A stretch of 56,537 nucleotides of DNA from Desulfatiglans anilini DSM 4660 (GTDB lineage Bacteria > Desulfobacterota > DSM-4660 > Desulfatiglandales > Desulfatiglandaceae): contig NZ_AULM01000025.1 of NCBI RefSeq assembly GCF_000422285.1, positions 1 to 56,537 of the forward strand. The letters are read 5' to 3'. The notes beneath the pieces are model-generated. The model was given only the letters and a program-made list of their open reading frames with translations, did no database searches and had not been told where the DNA came from. The position numbers were made by a program, and so were the translations under genes. Position 1 is the first letter of the stretch, and each line of letters begins with the position of its first letter. Positions 1 to 9,014 of the stretch are shown here, one piece after another.

Positions 1-326
1 TGGCCTACCACATCCTGCACATCATTGAACACAAGCTGCGCCTGTGTGGCGACCATCGTTCATGGCTCACTGTCCGAGATATCCTCTCGACCCACCAACG
101 CCTGACCATCGAGTTCAATGTCAAAGAACAGGATACGGTCCAGCGCAAGCATCTGCGCCTCTGTAGCAGCGCTGAACCCGAACATCAGGAAATCTATCAG
201 CACCTCGGGCTAAAGGAGGTCCCCATGCCGAAAAAAATCGCGACCGTAAAATGAGTAGTGACCATAAAATCGACTAACATACTGAAATATCAGCTTTCGG
301 TAAAAAAAATGGCAAACTTGGGATAG
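1..326 (+). mobile_element. Right end of an insertion sequence, cut by the window edge
   Basis: This stretch holds the C-terminal part of a transposase and about 70 bp of non-coding DNA after its stop. Homology to TrkH starts abruptly close to base 326, directly after the motif ggcaaacttggga, so the element boundary should lie near 310-326. The other end of the element and any target duplication lie outside the window, so the exact terminus is inferred. Confidence 0.65.
3..254 (+). CDS. Transposase, C-terminal fragment (IS1634-like)
   Basis: An open frame runs from the window edge to a TGA at 252-254 and gives 83 residues. It begins AYHILHIIEHKLRL and contains SWLTVRDILSTHQR and a tail EHQEIYQHLG. 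That layout resembles the end of IS4-superfamily transposases of the IS1634 type, where a helical region with an R/K-rich loop precedes an EIYxxLG tail. The catalytic DDE residues would lie upstream and cannot be seen. The gene is cut only by the window edge. Its role would be cut-and-paste movement of the element that broke trkH. The family assignment comes from memory of the pattern. Confidence 0.6.
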   Translation, partial: AYHILHIIEHKLRLCGDHRSWLTVRDILSTHQRLTIEFNVKEQDTVQRKHLRLCSSAEPEHQEIYQHLGLKEVPMPKKIATVK

Positions 327-1519
327 GCATTCTGCCTTACGTGCTCTGGGGAGGGCCCTTCACCTTGACCGATGCCTGGTTCGAGAGCGTCTCCGGATTT
401 ACGACGACAGGTTCCACCATCCTTGAAGATATCGAATCCCTGCCCGGCGGTCTGCTCTTCTGGCGCGCCACCACCCATTGGATCGGCGGCATAGGCATCA
501 TCGTGTTCACGCTTTCGGTCATTCCTTCCATAGGCCGGGCAGGCATGGTCCTCTACCGGAGCGAAATGTCCAGCCTGGCAGCTGAGTCCTTCCGCTACAG
601 GACGAAAAAGACGCTGCAGATCATCGTCATGACCTATGTCAGTCTCACACTTGCCGAAACCGTCGCACTTTGTTTTTGTGGTCTGACCCTCTTCGATGCC
701 GTGACCCACGCGTTTGCAACCATTGCGACAGGCGGTTTTTCAACCAAGAATCTCAGCGTCGCTGCATTTCAAAATCCAGCGGCGGAGGCAGTGATCCTGC
801 TCTTCATGCTCCTATCCGGGCTTCACTTCGGGCTTCTCTTCGCCGCCTTAAAGGGGCAGCCCTGTGAACTCTGGAGGTCGCCTGTCGCGCGGTACTACCT
901 ATCAGCCATGGTCATTGGGGTCGCCCTCGTCACATCGGTGGTGCACGGCACCGTTTTCCCGGGCTGGGGGGAATCACTACGCCATGGGGCCTTTCAATTG
1001 ATTTCTCTTGGGACCTCCACCGGCTTTGCCACTGCGGACTCCGCCAACTGGCCGGGCTTCGCCCAATTGATCATGGTCTTTTTCACCCTGCAGTGCGCCT
1101 GTGCCGGCTCGACTTCCGGAGGAATCAAGACCGACCGCATCCTCATCTTCTGGAAAGGGATCCTCAAGCGCGTAAAACTGACACGTCATCCCCATGCAGT
1201 CATCACGACAAAAATAGGCGGAACCACCATAGAAGATGACGTCCTGGAATCCGTCCTCCTCTATATCGGCCTTTACCTGGCGATCGTTTTCCTGTCCACC
1301 CTGCTCCTTTCGGCCATGGGTGTAGACGTGCTCTCTGCCTTCTCCGGATCAGCCGCAGCTATGGGTAATGTAGGGCCAGGTTTTGGGACGGTCAGCTCTT
1401 TAGGAAATTTTGCCGGCATGCCCCAGGCGGGCAAATGGGTCCTCAGCTTCGCCATGCTGATGGGGCGTCTGGAGATCTTCGGGGTGATCCTTTTTGTCAG
1501 CGCATGGTCTAAACGATGA
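326..1519 (+). pseudogene. trkH: 5'-truncated TrkH potassium uptake subunit
   Basis: The protein is the inner-membrane, ion-conducting subunit of the Trk potassium system. All four selectivity-filter loops are visible: SGFTTTGST, IATGGFST, LGTSTGFAT and GNVGPGFGT. TrkH proteins are usually about 480 residues; here only about 397 in-frame residues remain. The readable homology starts at ILPYVLWGGPFTLTDAW, just before the first pore loop, so the first one or two transmembrane helices are missing. The point of loss coincides with the insertion sequence end at about 326. A GTG at 341 could start translation, but the product would lack the outer helix of repeat 1, so I treat it as inactivated. No trkA partner is visible. 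Confidence 0.85.
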
Positions 1520-1711
1520 ATCCTTCTCCCCCCTTGAACTAATCAAAATCCCATCAGTCTTTCCGAGACCGTGATTTTCAGAGAATGACCTCCTCCCGCC
1601 GGAACGTATCGACCTCCTCCCTGCTGCAGACTTCCCCCAGCAGGATCTCGTCGGTGTGCTGCCCCGGACCTGGGTCGGCGCGCGTACAGTACGCTTGCAT
1701 GGAGCCCGAAA

Positions 1712-1751
1712 AACAAAAAAAGGGGCTACGGCTTGTGACCGTAACCCCTTG
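1712..1751 (-). terminator. Intrinsic terminator after tRNA-Met
   Basis: On the minus strand a 12-bp stem (AAGGGGTTACGG paired with CCGTAGCCCCTT) with a 7-nt loop is followed directly by a run of T. It lies 8 bases downstream of the tRNA 3' end and is positioned to end its transcript. Confidence 0.85.
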
Positions 1752-1758
1752 ATTTTCC

Positions 1759-1835
<77 letters not shown>

Positions 1836-1929
1836 GCAATCCTTAATTTATAACATCACTAATCCTTCCAGTCAAACAAAAAATCCAAAAGGCCCTTGCC
1901 GGCGGATTTGGTCGTGCGATGGGGCGCCT

Positions 1930-3456
1930 TCACGCCCCCGGCAGAAAAATAGAGAAGGTGGTACCCTGACCGGAATGGCTGAACACCGAAATGTCTCCAC
2001 CATGGGCCTCCACCAGTTTGAAGCAGATGGACAGCCCCAGCCCCAGGCCCTTGTGCCTGGTGGTGTAGAAAGGTTCGAAGATCCTCTCGAGGTCACCTTC
2101 CGGAATCCCACGCCCCGTGTCGCTGATCTCTATCCGTGCTCCTCGTCTCTCACGCCGGGCCGAGAGCTTGAGGGTTCCCCCTTCTCCCATGGCCTCCAGA
2201 CCGTTTCCTACGATATTCAACAAGACCTGCTTCACCTTGTCAGGGTCGCAAAGGATCGTGAGCGGCTCCGCGCCCCCCTCGAGAACGAATCGAAATTTTC
2301 CCGGCGGATGCAGGGCGGACATCACTCCTGTGACCTCCTTCAGCAAGCTGTTGATGTCCGTCGGTTTTTTTACCAACCGGTACTGCTTGGTAAAATCCCC
2401 CAGGTCTGCGACGAGCCGCTCCAACCGGCCGATCTCTTCAAAGATCAGATCCAGCTTGCGGACCGCCTTTTCGTCGGAGAGCGTCTCGCGGATCTGGCGG
2501 GAAAACCCGCCGATGATCATCAAAGGATTCTTGATCTCGTGGGCCACCTGCGCAACCGTCTGCCCGACCGCAGCCAACCGTTCATTCTGAAGAAGCTTTT
2601 TCTCCATCTGCCTCTTTTCGGAGATATCGCGGAGGATTGCCGTATAGGTCGGTTCGCTCTCTATCAACTGATAGGAAATCCCCATCTCGACGGGAAAGGA
2701 TTCGCCTCCTTTTCGAAGGGCCGAGAGGGACAAAGGCCTCCGCAGGTGCTTCGGCCTCTTCGCCGAAAGAAACCGTTTCAGTTCGTGGTAATCTTCCGCC
2801 TGCTGCGGGGGAATGAACAGGCCGATTTCTTTTCCGAGCACCTCCCGGCGGCTGTACCCGAAAAGCCGGCAGGCGGCGTCGTTGAAGTGGATGATCCGCT
2901 GATCGGCATCAAGGCTGAGGATCGCATCGGTCGCCGTCTCGAGGATGATGCGGAATTTTCTCTGGGATGCCTTGACCCTTCGGACCAACTGGCGGCGTGC
3001 GGTTTCATCCCGAGTAATCTGCACAAAATACCGGGAGGCATCGCCCTGGCCGCGCACGGGATAAACGAGGCGGACGATCTCACGCATCCTCTCACGCCGC
3101 CTGTCGAACACCCGGTTGACGATCTCGACCCGCTGGTCCGACTTGCGGGCACGCTCCAAATGACAGACATCCGTCCGGCACGCCTGTTCGCTGCAAAACC
3201 CCGAAGCGACCTCGTAGCACTTGCGGCCGATCACCTGCTCTTTCGGCAAACGCAAACGTCTCAGGAAGCTCGGATTCGCGTCACGGATCACAAGATCCGC
3301 GTCCACCACCATGATCTCTTCCTGAATCCCTTCAAACAAGGTTTTCAGAACCAGATCACTGACCCCGGCGCCCTCCATGTCGGCGGCTTCATCACCGGGA
3401 AGGCGCTCCGGCATCTCGGTTGCGGATGAAAAAACTTTATCATTTTCATCACTCAT
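1930..3456 (-). CDS. Soluble two-PAS sensor histidine kinase
   Basis: This is a cytoplasmic histidine kinase of 508 residues with no transmembrane segment. PAS 1 spans about 35-150 and PAS 2 about 165-280. The dimerisation domain carries the phospho-acceptor H306 in AHEIKNPL. The ATPase domain is complete: N box NIVGNGLEA (414-422), G1 DTGRGIP (446), F box FEPFYTT and G2 GLGLGLS. PAS 1 holds four cysteines (C80, C88, C93, C98), which could bind metal or act as a redox switch. I chose the ATG at 3456 because it overlaps the upstream stop by 8 bases (coupled translation); a longer frame to 3534 would run into that gene. No response regulator is adjacent. The overall layout is NtrB-like. Confidence 0.9.
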   Translation of the reverse strand: MSDENDKVFSSATEMPERLPGDEAADMEGAGVSDLVLKTLFEGIQEEIMVVDADLVIRDANPSFLRRLRLPKEQVIGRKCYEVASGFCSEQACRTDVCHLERARKSDQRVEIVNRVFDRRRERMREIVRLVYPVRGQGDASRYFVQITRDETARRQLVRRVKASQRKFRIILETATDAILSLDADQRIIHFNDAACRLFGYSRREVLGKEIGLFIPPQQAEDYHELKRFLSAKRPKHLRRPLSLSALRKGGESFPVEMGISYQLIESEPTYTAILRDISEKRQMEKKLLQNERLAAVGQTVAQVAHEIKNPLMIIGGFSRQIRETLSDEKAVRKLDLIFEEIGRLERLVADLGDFTKQYRLVKKPTDINSLLKEVTGVMSALHPPGKFRFVLEGGAEPLTILCDPDKVKQVLLNIVGNGLEAMGEGGTLKLSARRERRGARIEISDTGRGIPEGDLERIFEPFYTTRHKGLGLGLSICFKLVEAHGGDISVFSHSGQGTTFSIFLPGA

Positions 3457-4054
3457 GATGCATCGGCCCCACTCTCGGGCAGTAAAAAACATACCGCCGG
3501 CCGAGGATGTCAAACATGGTATCGGTGCCCTCACGAATCCGCTGGTAAAGTTCCTTCATGGTGGCGGCGCGATTCAGGGCCGCCCGATAAACAGATGCAT
3601 CGTGCAAAACACGGTCGATGGGCAACAGCACTTGATCGAGCGGCCCATACCAATGGAACTGCAGCAGATCCTTCAACTCGAAGACCTTGCGGTACAGATC
3701 CCTCAGGATGTCGGTTCGCAGGATGGGGTTCACCTGGTTGATCAGGCAATCCAGAAGGCCGACAAGATAATAGGCCTCCCGCATCCTCCCCTCCTCTCCC
3801 CGGAGGCCGCACATCCCCCGGATCGTATATCCCACACCTCCCTTCAGGGTGAAATGGGGCGGCAAATCGCCAACACTGCGGCCCTCCGCGAGATCAGGAA
3901 ACCCCAGTTCATCCTCCCATCGGTCGGCGACCTCCCGCAGCATCTGGACGAAATGAGACGATTCCCAGTGCGCTTTCCGAAACTCCCACGGCTTGGCGAC
4001 CAGCGCATTGCGGCGGAGCGGAGCCTTGAGGGGCAATTGTATGAGTTCTCCCAT
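3449..4054 (-). CDS. Conserved hypothetical protein upstream of kinase
   Basis: The product has 201 residues and I do not recognise its family. It looks soluble and mainly helical, rich in W, R and L, with a histidine pair at the C-terminus and no signal peptide. The start at 4054 (MGELIQLPL) is chosen because it follows AAGGACAGGA and because the upstream extension to 4183 runs into a repeat element. Its stop overlaps the start of the histidine kinase by 8 bases, so the two are almost certainly co-translated. A sensory or regulatory partner role for the kinase is therefore plausible, but this is inference from context only. Confidence 0.7.
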   Translation of the reverse strand: MGELIQLPLKAPLRRNALVAKPWEFRKAHWESSHFVQMLREVADRWEDELGFPDLAEGRSVGDLPPHFTLKGGVGYTIRGMCGLRGEEGRMREAYYLVGLLDCLINQVNPILRTDILRDLYRKVFELKDLLQFHWYGPLDQVLLPIDRVLHDASVYRAALNRAATMKELYQRIREGTDTMFDILGRRYVFYCPRVGPMHHE

Positions 4055-4155
4055 TCCTGTCCTTGTCGGCCCGCTGTGGCCCTCGAACATCCAGGCCCCT
4101 GGACGGGCCGCTCGGCCGGCGGCGCCTTGACAGCGTATTGAAACATCCATTGTGC

Positions 4156-4279
4156 GCAGGCCGTTGAAAACAGCCGGGTGCAAAGCTTTGGAAATTCCGT
4201 GGAATGATGCGCCAGGATAAGGGCGCAGCAGTCACGGGATGAGCGCAGCGCAGCTGTCGGACGTTTTTCAACGGTCTGC
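4156..4279. repeat. 124-bp element with 15-bp terminal inverted repeats
   Basis: The ends gcaggccgttgaaaa (4156-4170) and ttttcaacggtctgc (4265-4279) are inverted copies with one mismatch in 15. The element has no coding capacity. Its right end coincides with the G of the xerD stop codon TAG, so it lies immediately 3' of xerD and upstream of the hypothetical-kinase pair. The shape is that of a small non-autonomous (MITE-like) element. A related half-motif (aacagactgtcaaaaaatgg) lies near 54690. Confidence 0.7.
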
Positions 4280-5166
4280 TAAGGCCGCGGATGATGCTTT
4301 TCGTGCACGGCCTTCAGCCGTTCCCGAGTGACATGGGTATAGATCTGGGTGGTCGAGATATCCGCATGCCCCAGCATGATCTGCACCGATCTCAAATCCG
4401 CTCCCCCTTCGAGCAGGTGGCTGGCGAAGGAATGACGCAGCACATGGGGAGTGATCTCCTTCTTGATTCCAGCCTGTCGCCCATACTGTTTGATGAGCTT
4501 CCAGAAGCCCTGCCGCGACATCCGCCCCCCCCGCATATTGAGGAAGAGATACGGGCTGTTCGGGCCCTTCCGGAGGCTGGGGCGGCCGCCTTGCAGGTAG
4601 CCTCGAACAGCCTCGACGGCGCGCACGCCCAAGGGGACGAGCCTTTCCTTGGAGCCCTTGCCCATGGTCCGCAGAAAACCACCCTCGAGGTCCACCAGAA
4701 AAGTGCGCAGCTGGATCAACTCTGAGACCCGCAGGCCGGCGGCATAGAGGACCTCGAGCATCGCACGGTCGCGCAGCCCCTTCGGCGAGCGCCCGTCCGG
4801 CGCGGCAAGGAGCTTGTCCACTTCGTCAAGGCTCAAGATCTCCGGGAGTTTGCGCCGCATTTTGGGCAGATCCAAGAGCCTTGCCGGATTGCCGGATATC
4901 ACGCCATGCCGCACCAGATACTTCAGAAAGACCCGGATGGCTGAAACATGGCGGGCGACACTGCGAAAAGAGAGGCCGCGGCCAAGATCGACAAGGTACG
5001 CGTTCAGATCATCCTGGGTCAAGCCGCCAAGGTCGAGGCCCCGGCCCCTCAGATACAGGTTGAAACGGCCGAGATCGCGGGCATAAGCCTGAATGGTGTG
5101 GTTGGATAGACCCCGCTCGAGCTCCATTTGCATCAGAAACCGGTCAATCCACTGCTCCGCGTCCAT
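4279..5166 (-). CDS. xerD: Site-specific tyrosine recombinase XerD
   Basis: XerD is a cytoplasmic tyrosine recombinase that, with XerC, resolves chromosome dimers at dif. The 295 residues match the usual length of about 298. The N-terminal SAM-like DNA-binding domain spans about 5-90. The catalytic set is complete: R146 (GLRVSEL), K170 (GKGSKER), H241 and R244 (HVLRHSF), H267 (LGHADI) and nucleophile Y276 (TQIYTH). The end EKHHPRP is typical of XerD. I chose ATG 5166, 8 bases after AAAGG, over the GTG at 5175. A 124-bp inverted-repeat element begins right at the stop codon. It is a housekeeping gene rather than an integrase of a local mobile element, because no phage genes surround it. Confidence 0.93.
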   Translation of the reverse strand: MDAEQWIDRFLMQMELERGLSNHTIQAYARDLGRFNLYLRGRGLDLGGLTQDDLNAYLVDLGRGLSFRSVARHVSAIRVFLKYLVRHGVISGNPARLLDLPKMRRKLPEILSLDEVDKLLAAPDGRSPKGLRDRAMLEVLYAAGLRVSELIQLRTFLVDLEGGFLRTMGKGSKERLVPLGVRAVEAVRGYLQGGRPSLRKGPNSPYLFLNMRGGRMSRQGFWKLIKQYGRQAGIKKEITPHVLRHSFASHLLEGGADLRSVQIMLGHADISTTQIYTHVTRERLKAVHEKHHPRP

Positions 5167-5318
5167 ACCCGTCACCTTTCGCAGGGGTCCTGATCAAAAC
5201 TGCCCCAAAAACCGCCTGGTCATCCCTCTTGGATTGCACTCGGTTCCAGGCCGAAAAGATCCTGAATGGCGCCTGACCGGGTCCCTTTCGCCCTCTGCCG
5301 TTCAGGGCTCTGCCCCAG

Positions 5319-6437
5319 CTACCCCCGAAAATCGTAGTAATGCGACTCCGGGGTCAGAATCCTGGCGCCCCCGGCCTCTATCAGCACCATTTCCTCCAGG
5401 CGGACACCCCCCTTTCCCGGTAGATAGATCCCCGGTTCGACCGTCACGACCATGCCCTCTTCAAGGGTGACCGGACGCAAGGGGCTGAGCCGGGGGCCCT
5501 CGTGGGTGGCCAAACCCACTCCATGGCCCAGGGCATGGCCAAAGAAAGGCCCATAGCCCGCATCGGCGATGATCCGCCGCGCCGCCGCATCGGGAAGATC
5601 GCTCCGCACACCCGGCCGGACCTCCTTCAAACCCGCCAGCTGCGCCTCGCGGACGATGGAGTAGACCTTGCGGAATTCCGGCTCGGCCTCGCCGAGAAAA
5701 ACCGTCCGCGTCATATCCGAGCAATACCCGTTCAGGCGCACGCCCATGTCCAGCACGATCGGTTCGCCCGGCTGCAGCCGCCGGTCGGCAGGGACGGCAT
5801 GGGGCAACGCGCCGTTCGACCCCGAGGCGACGATCGGCGGGAAAGCGACCCCGTCGGCGCCGGCCTCCGCCGCCATTCCCTCCATCGTCCATGCCACCTT
5901 CCGCTCGGTCAGCCCCGGCTTGAGATTTTCGATCAATTCGGTTACGATGGACGCTATCAGTTTGCCGGAAGCTTCCATGGCCGCGATTTCATCTGAATCC
6001 TTGACCTCGCGCATGGCCTCGACCAGGCCTCCCAAAGGGGACAGCCCCCCGGATACCTTGCCGTCAAGGGCTTGACTGACCTTATGGTGGAGGCCCCACG
6101 TCACCTGGTCCTCTTCGAATCCGAGAAGTCCGGCTCCCATCTCCAGCAGCAGGGACGGGAGAAGGTTGTGAACACCGTTCTTGACCTCGATGATCTCGAA
6201 ATCGGGCGCTTCGTCCTGCGCCTGCAGGACATATCGGGAGTCGGTCAGGAGCAGGCAGCGGGTCGCGTCGATCAGGAGCGAACCGGAGGATTCGTTGATC
6301 TGCGGGTCATCGGCCCTGAAACCCGAGAGGTAACGGCGGTTGTGGGGCTCGGAGATCCAGGCCGCATCGCAAGGGGTCTTTTCACGAAGGCGGCTGCGAA
6401 AAATATCCAGGCGTTTTTTGTAAGGGCTGTCAGTCAT
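5319..6437 (-). CDS. M24 family Xaa-Pro aminopeptidase
   Basis: This metallopeptidase cleaves N-terminal residues next to proline and acts in the cytoplasm. The creatinase-type N-terminal domain covers about 1-140 and the pita-bread catalytic domain about 150-372. The five metal ligands are present: D230, D241, H305, E334 and E348, in the motifs LDMGVRLNGYCSDMTR, HALGHGVG, VEPGIY and LEEM. The length of 372 residues suits the short PepP/PepQ-like group. ATG 6437 follows GAAGG by 5 bases and is preferred over the TTG at 6449. It lies 152 bases upstream of xerD on the same strand, so they may share a transcript. Confidence 0.92.
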   Translation of the reverse strand: MTDSPYKKRLDIFRSRLREKTPCDAAWISEPHNRRYLSGFRADDPQINESSGSLLIDATRCLLLTDSRYVLQAQDEAPDFEIIEVKNGVHNLLPSLLLEMGAGLLGFEEDQVTWGLHHKVSQALDGKVSGGLSPLGGLVEAMREVKDSDEIAAMEASGKLIASIVTELIENLKPGLTERKVAWTMEGMAAEAGADGVAFPPIVASGSNGALPHAVPADRRLQPGEPIVLDMGVRLNGYCSDMTRTVFLGEAEPEFRKVYSIVREAQLAGLKEVRPGVRSDLPDAAARRIIADAGYGPFFGHALGHGVGLATHEGPRLSPLRPVTLEEGMVVTVEPGIYLPGKGGVRLEEMVLIEAGGARILTPESHYYDFRG

Positions 6438-7002
6438 GGGTGCCTTCAAGGCGCAGGAAGGGTTCGCAGTGGATCTGCACGGTCAAGATTCAAGATAACA
6501 AAGAAAAGAGACCAATGCAACGACGGACCTGGAAAGGTCGGAAACCCAAGGCTGAACGTCCTCGTTCCGGACCCGGCGCACGACCTTTGCCCGTATCCGT
6601 TTCCGGCCGGCAAAAAAAGACGGACATGCCAGGAATCAGAATTTAACCTTTGAAAGTGCGTCCCAAAGCGAACAAATTAAAGGTTTGAGTGAAACCACCT
6701 ATCTTGGAAACGATGACACCCTGAGCCAGGACTGAGGCCTTGAAATGCAGGAGTTGAAGATTATTTTGTAAATCCAAGCCTCTGACTCCCATCTGCCCGG
6801 AAAGGGGCAGCCAGCAGCATCATTTTCCCCATTTAAGAGCGAGCCTTTTTCCGCATTCGGGAAATCGAGCGTTCGGCTGGAGGCGCCCCTTAAGGCACCC
6901 ACCAGGCAGAGAGCACCTTGACTCCCGGATCGGCAAAGAAGACCCTTTCCGGATGGGACCGAATCCTAAAACCTTTTCAGCCCTACACGGACTTAACCAC
7001 TT
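6438..7002. other. Intergenic region between divergent genes
   Basis: This 565-bp gap separates the peptidase (minus) and the RNB ribonuclease (+), so it must hold two divergent promoters, but I cannot place a convincing -35/-10 pair for either. Short frames here have no ribosome binding site or recognisable content. A weak inverted repeat, aaccttt/aaaggtt, brackets about 6649-6692. Confidence 0.5.
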
Positions 7003-8991
7003 ATGCACGAAGGTCAGATCATCGAATATATCGACCAGGGGAAATTCGTCTGCACGCTGTGTTTACAGGACCGCGGCAGCCGCCTCCATCTCCTGACCGC
7101 CTACAACCGCGAAGTCAACCTTTCCCACAAACGGACCCTTCTGGTCTCGAACCGCAGCATCGATCCGTCCCGGCCCCGCGAGGAACTGCTGGATATCCTG
7201 AAGCGAACGGAAGAAACCCGCGACAGGCTCAAGCAGGAGATAGACGTCAAATACCTTTGGGAACTGGTCAAAGACGAGGAGGAAAGCTTCAGCCACGGGT
7301 ATCTGGCGGAGTTGATCTTCGGGGAGGACGTGCGGGACGACCACGTCTCGGCCCTTATGCGCGCCCTCTTCGACGACCACATCTATTTCAAATACAAGGA
7401 CGGCCGTTTTCTGCCGCAAAGCGAGGAGCGGGTCGAACTGATCATCCGGCAGATGGAGGAGGAGGCGCTGAAGGAAGAGCGCCTTTCCGAGGGCAGTGTC
7501 TGGCTGAAGAAAGTCCTTTCAGGGGAACCGGCCGCCCCGCCCGATTGCAGCGGTTTCCTGGTGAATCTTCTCGAGCAGGTGGCGCTTTGGGGTGAGGAGG
7601 CGCAGGACCTCAAGTATGCGAAAGAACTGCTCGCCAGGGCCGACATCAGAGACATCCGCCAGGCCCGCAGCATATTGCGGCAAATCGGCATCTGGGAGGA
7701 GCACGAAAATCTGGATCTCCTGCGCTCGAGCATCAGGACCGGTTTCAGCGCGGAAGAACTGGCCGCCGCCTCGGAGCTGGCACAGGGGGATTTCGACACC
7801 CAAGACCGCGAAGATCTGACCGGCCTCCACACCCTGACCATAGACGGCGCGTCCACTGAGGATTACGACGATGCCCTGAGCCTCGAAAAGGTGGACGGCT
7901 TCTACGAGCTGGGCATCCACATCGCCGACGTCGCGGCCATGATCCCCCCGGATACGCTGCTCGATCGGACGGCTGCCGAGAGGGCGTCGTCCCTTTACCT
8001 TCCCCGCCGGCAGGTTCCGATGCTGCCTCCCGGCCTCTCACAGGACACCCTGAGCCTCAAAGCGGGATGCGACCGCCCTGCCCTCTCACTGCTCGCGCGG
8101 TTCGACGCCGAGGGGAGCCTGGCCGGTTTCACTCTCAAGCCGAGCATCATCCGGGTGAGGGACCAGTTGACCTATGAAAGCGTCAACGCGCAGCTGGAAG
8201 GGGACCCCCGCCTGCAGGACCTGCTCCGTCTGAGCCGGCGTTTCCGGGAGGTCCGCCACTCCCAGGGGGCGCTCAACATCTCCCTGCCCGAGGTCGACAT
8301 CGTCTTCGGCGAGGCAGGAGAGGTCCAGCTCTCGCTCATCGATCAGGACACGCCATCACGCATGATCGTGGCCGAAATCATGATCCTCTACAACTGGCTC
8401 ACGGCCCGCTTCTGTGTGGAGCACCAGATCCCGACGCTTTTCAGGACCCAGCCGGAGCCGAGCGAGAAGGTTCCCCTGGAAGAGAAAGATTATCTTTTCT
8501 ACGTCTTTCAGCAGCGCCGCAAACTCGCCCCGCTGCAGATCCAGACCGCGCCCAAGCCGCACTGCGGATTGGGGGTGGACGCCTACATCCAGGCCAGTTC
8601 CCCCATCCGAAGGTATCTCGATCTGGTGGTGCAGCGTCAGATCTCGGCATTTCTTCTGGAGCGGGCCTTTCCCTACGACGCCAAAAAGCTGGAAGAAATC
8701 CGCCTCTTCACCGATCCGCTGGTCCGGGAGATCGGGAAAATCAAGCGCAACCGCCTCCGCTACTGGATCCTGACCTTCTTCTCGCTCCGCCGCGGGAAAA
8801 CCTACCGCGCCGTCGTCCTTGACGAACTGAAGAGCAAATACCGCGTCGTCCTGCGGGACACCCAGCTGATCGCCGAGATCAGGAAGGCGGATGGAAAGAT
8901 CTTCCAAGCGGGCCAGGAGATTCTGGTGACCGTCGGCAAGGCCGACCCCTGGGAGGACATCCTGGAACTCAAAGTGGCCGACAATCAGTGA
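7003..8991 (+). CDS. RNB-domain 3'-5' exoribonuclease (RNase II-like)
   Basis: The protein degrades single-stranded RNA from the 3' end. It has 662 residues, close to RNase II and shorter than RNase R. The N-terminal part (1-60) looks like a small beta-barrel, followed by a winged-helix-like region (about 80-260). The RNB catalytic domain starts near 265, with metal-binding acids in TIDGASTEDYDDALSLE (D281, D287, D289, D290) and the conserved SSPIRRYLDLVVQRQ further on. The last 60 residues form a beta-rich, S1-like tail. I take ATG 7003, although the Shine-Dalgarno sequence is weak. Its stop lies 23 bases from the convergent purB. Confidence 0.9.
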   Translation: MHEGQIIEYIDQGKFVCTLCLQDRGSRLHLLTAYNREVNLSHKRTLLVSNRSIDPSRPREELLDILKRTEETRDRLKQEIDVKYLWELVKDEEESFSHGYLAELIFGEDVRDDHVSALMRALFDDHIYFKYKDGRFLPQSEERVELIIRQMEEEALKEERLSEGSVWLKKVLSGEPAAPPDCSGFLVNLLEQVALWGEEAQDLKYAKELLARADIRDIRQARSILRQIGIWEEHENLDLLRSSIRTGFSAEELAAASELAQGDFDTQDREDLTGLHTLTIDGASTEDYDDALSLEKVDGFYELGIHIADVAAMIPPDTLLDRTAAERASSLYLPRRQVPMLPPGLSQDTLSLKAGCDRPALSLLARFDAEGSLAGFTLKPSIIRVRDQLTYESVNAQLEGDPRLQDLLRLSRRFREVRHSQGALNISLPEVDIVFGEAGEVQLSLIDQDTPSRMIVAEIMILYNWLTARFCVEHQIPTLFRTQPEPSEKVPLEEKDYLFYVFQQRRKLAPLQIQTAPKPHCGLGVDAYIQASSPIRRYLDLVVQRQISAFLLERAFPYDAKKLEEIRLFTDPLVREIGKIKRNRLRYWILTFFSLRRGKTYRAVVLDELKSKYRVVLRDTQLIAEIRKADGKIFQAGQEILVTVGKADPWEDILELKVADNQ

Positions 8992-9014
8992 GCCGGCTGG
9001 AGCCTGCCTTGCGC

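Noticed and set aside
6649..6692. Inverted repeat aaccttt/aaaggtt as an operator
   Set aside because: The arms are short, far apart and of common composition.
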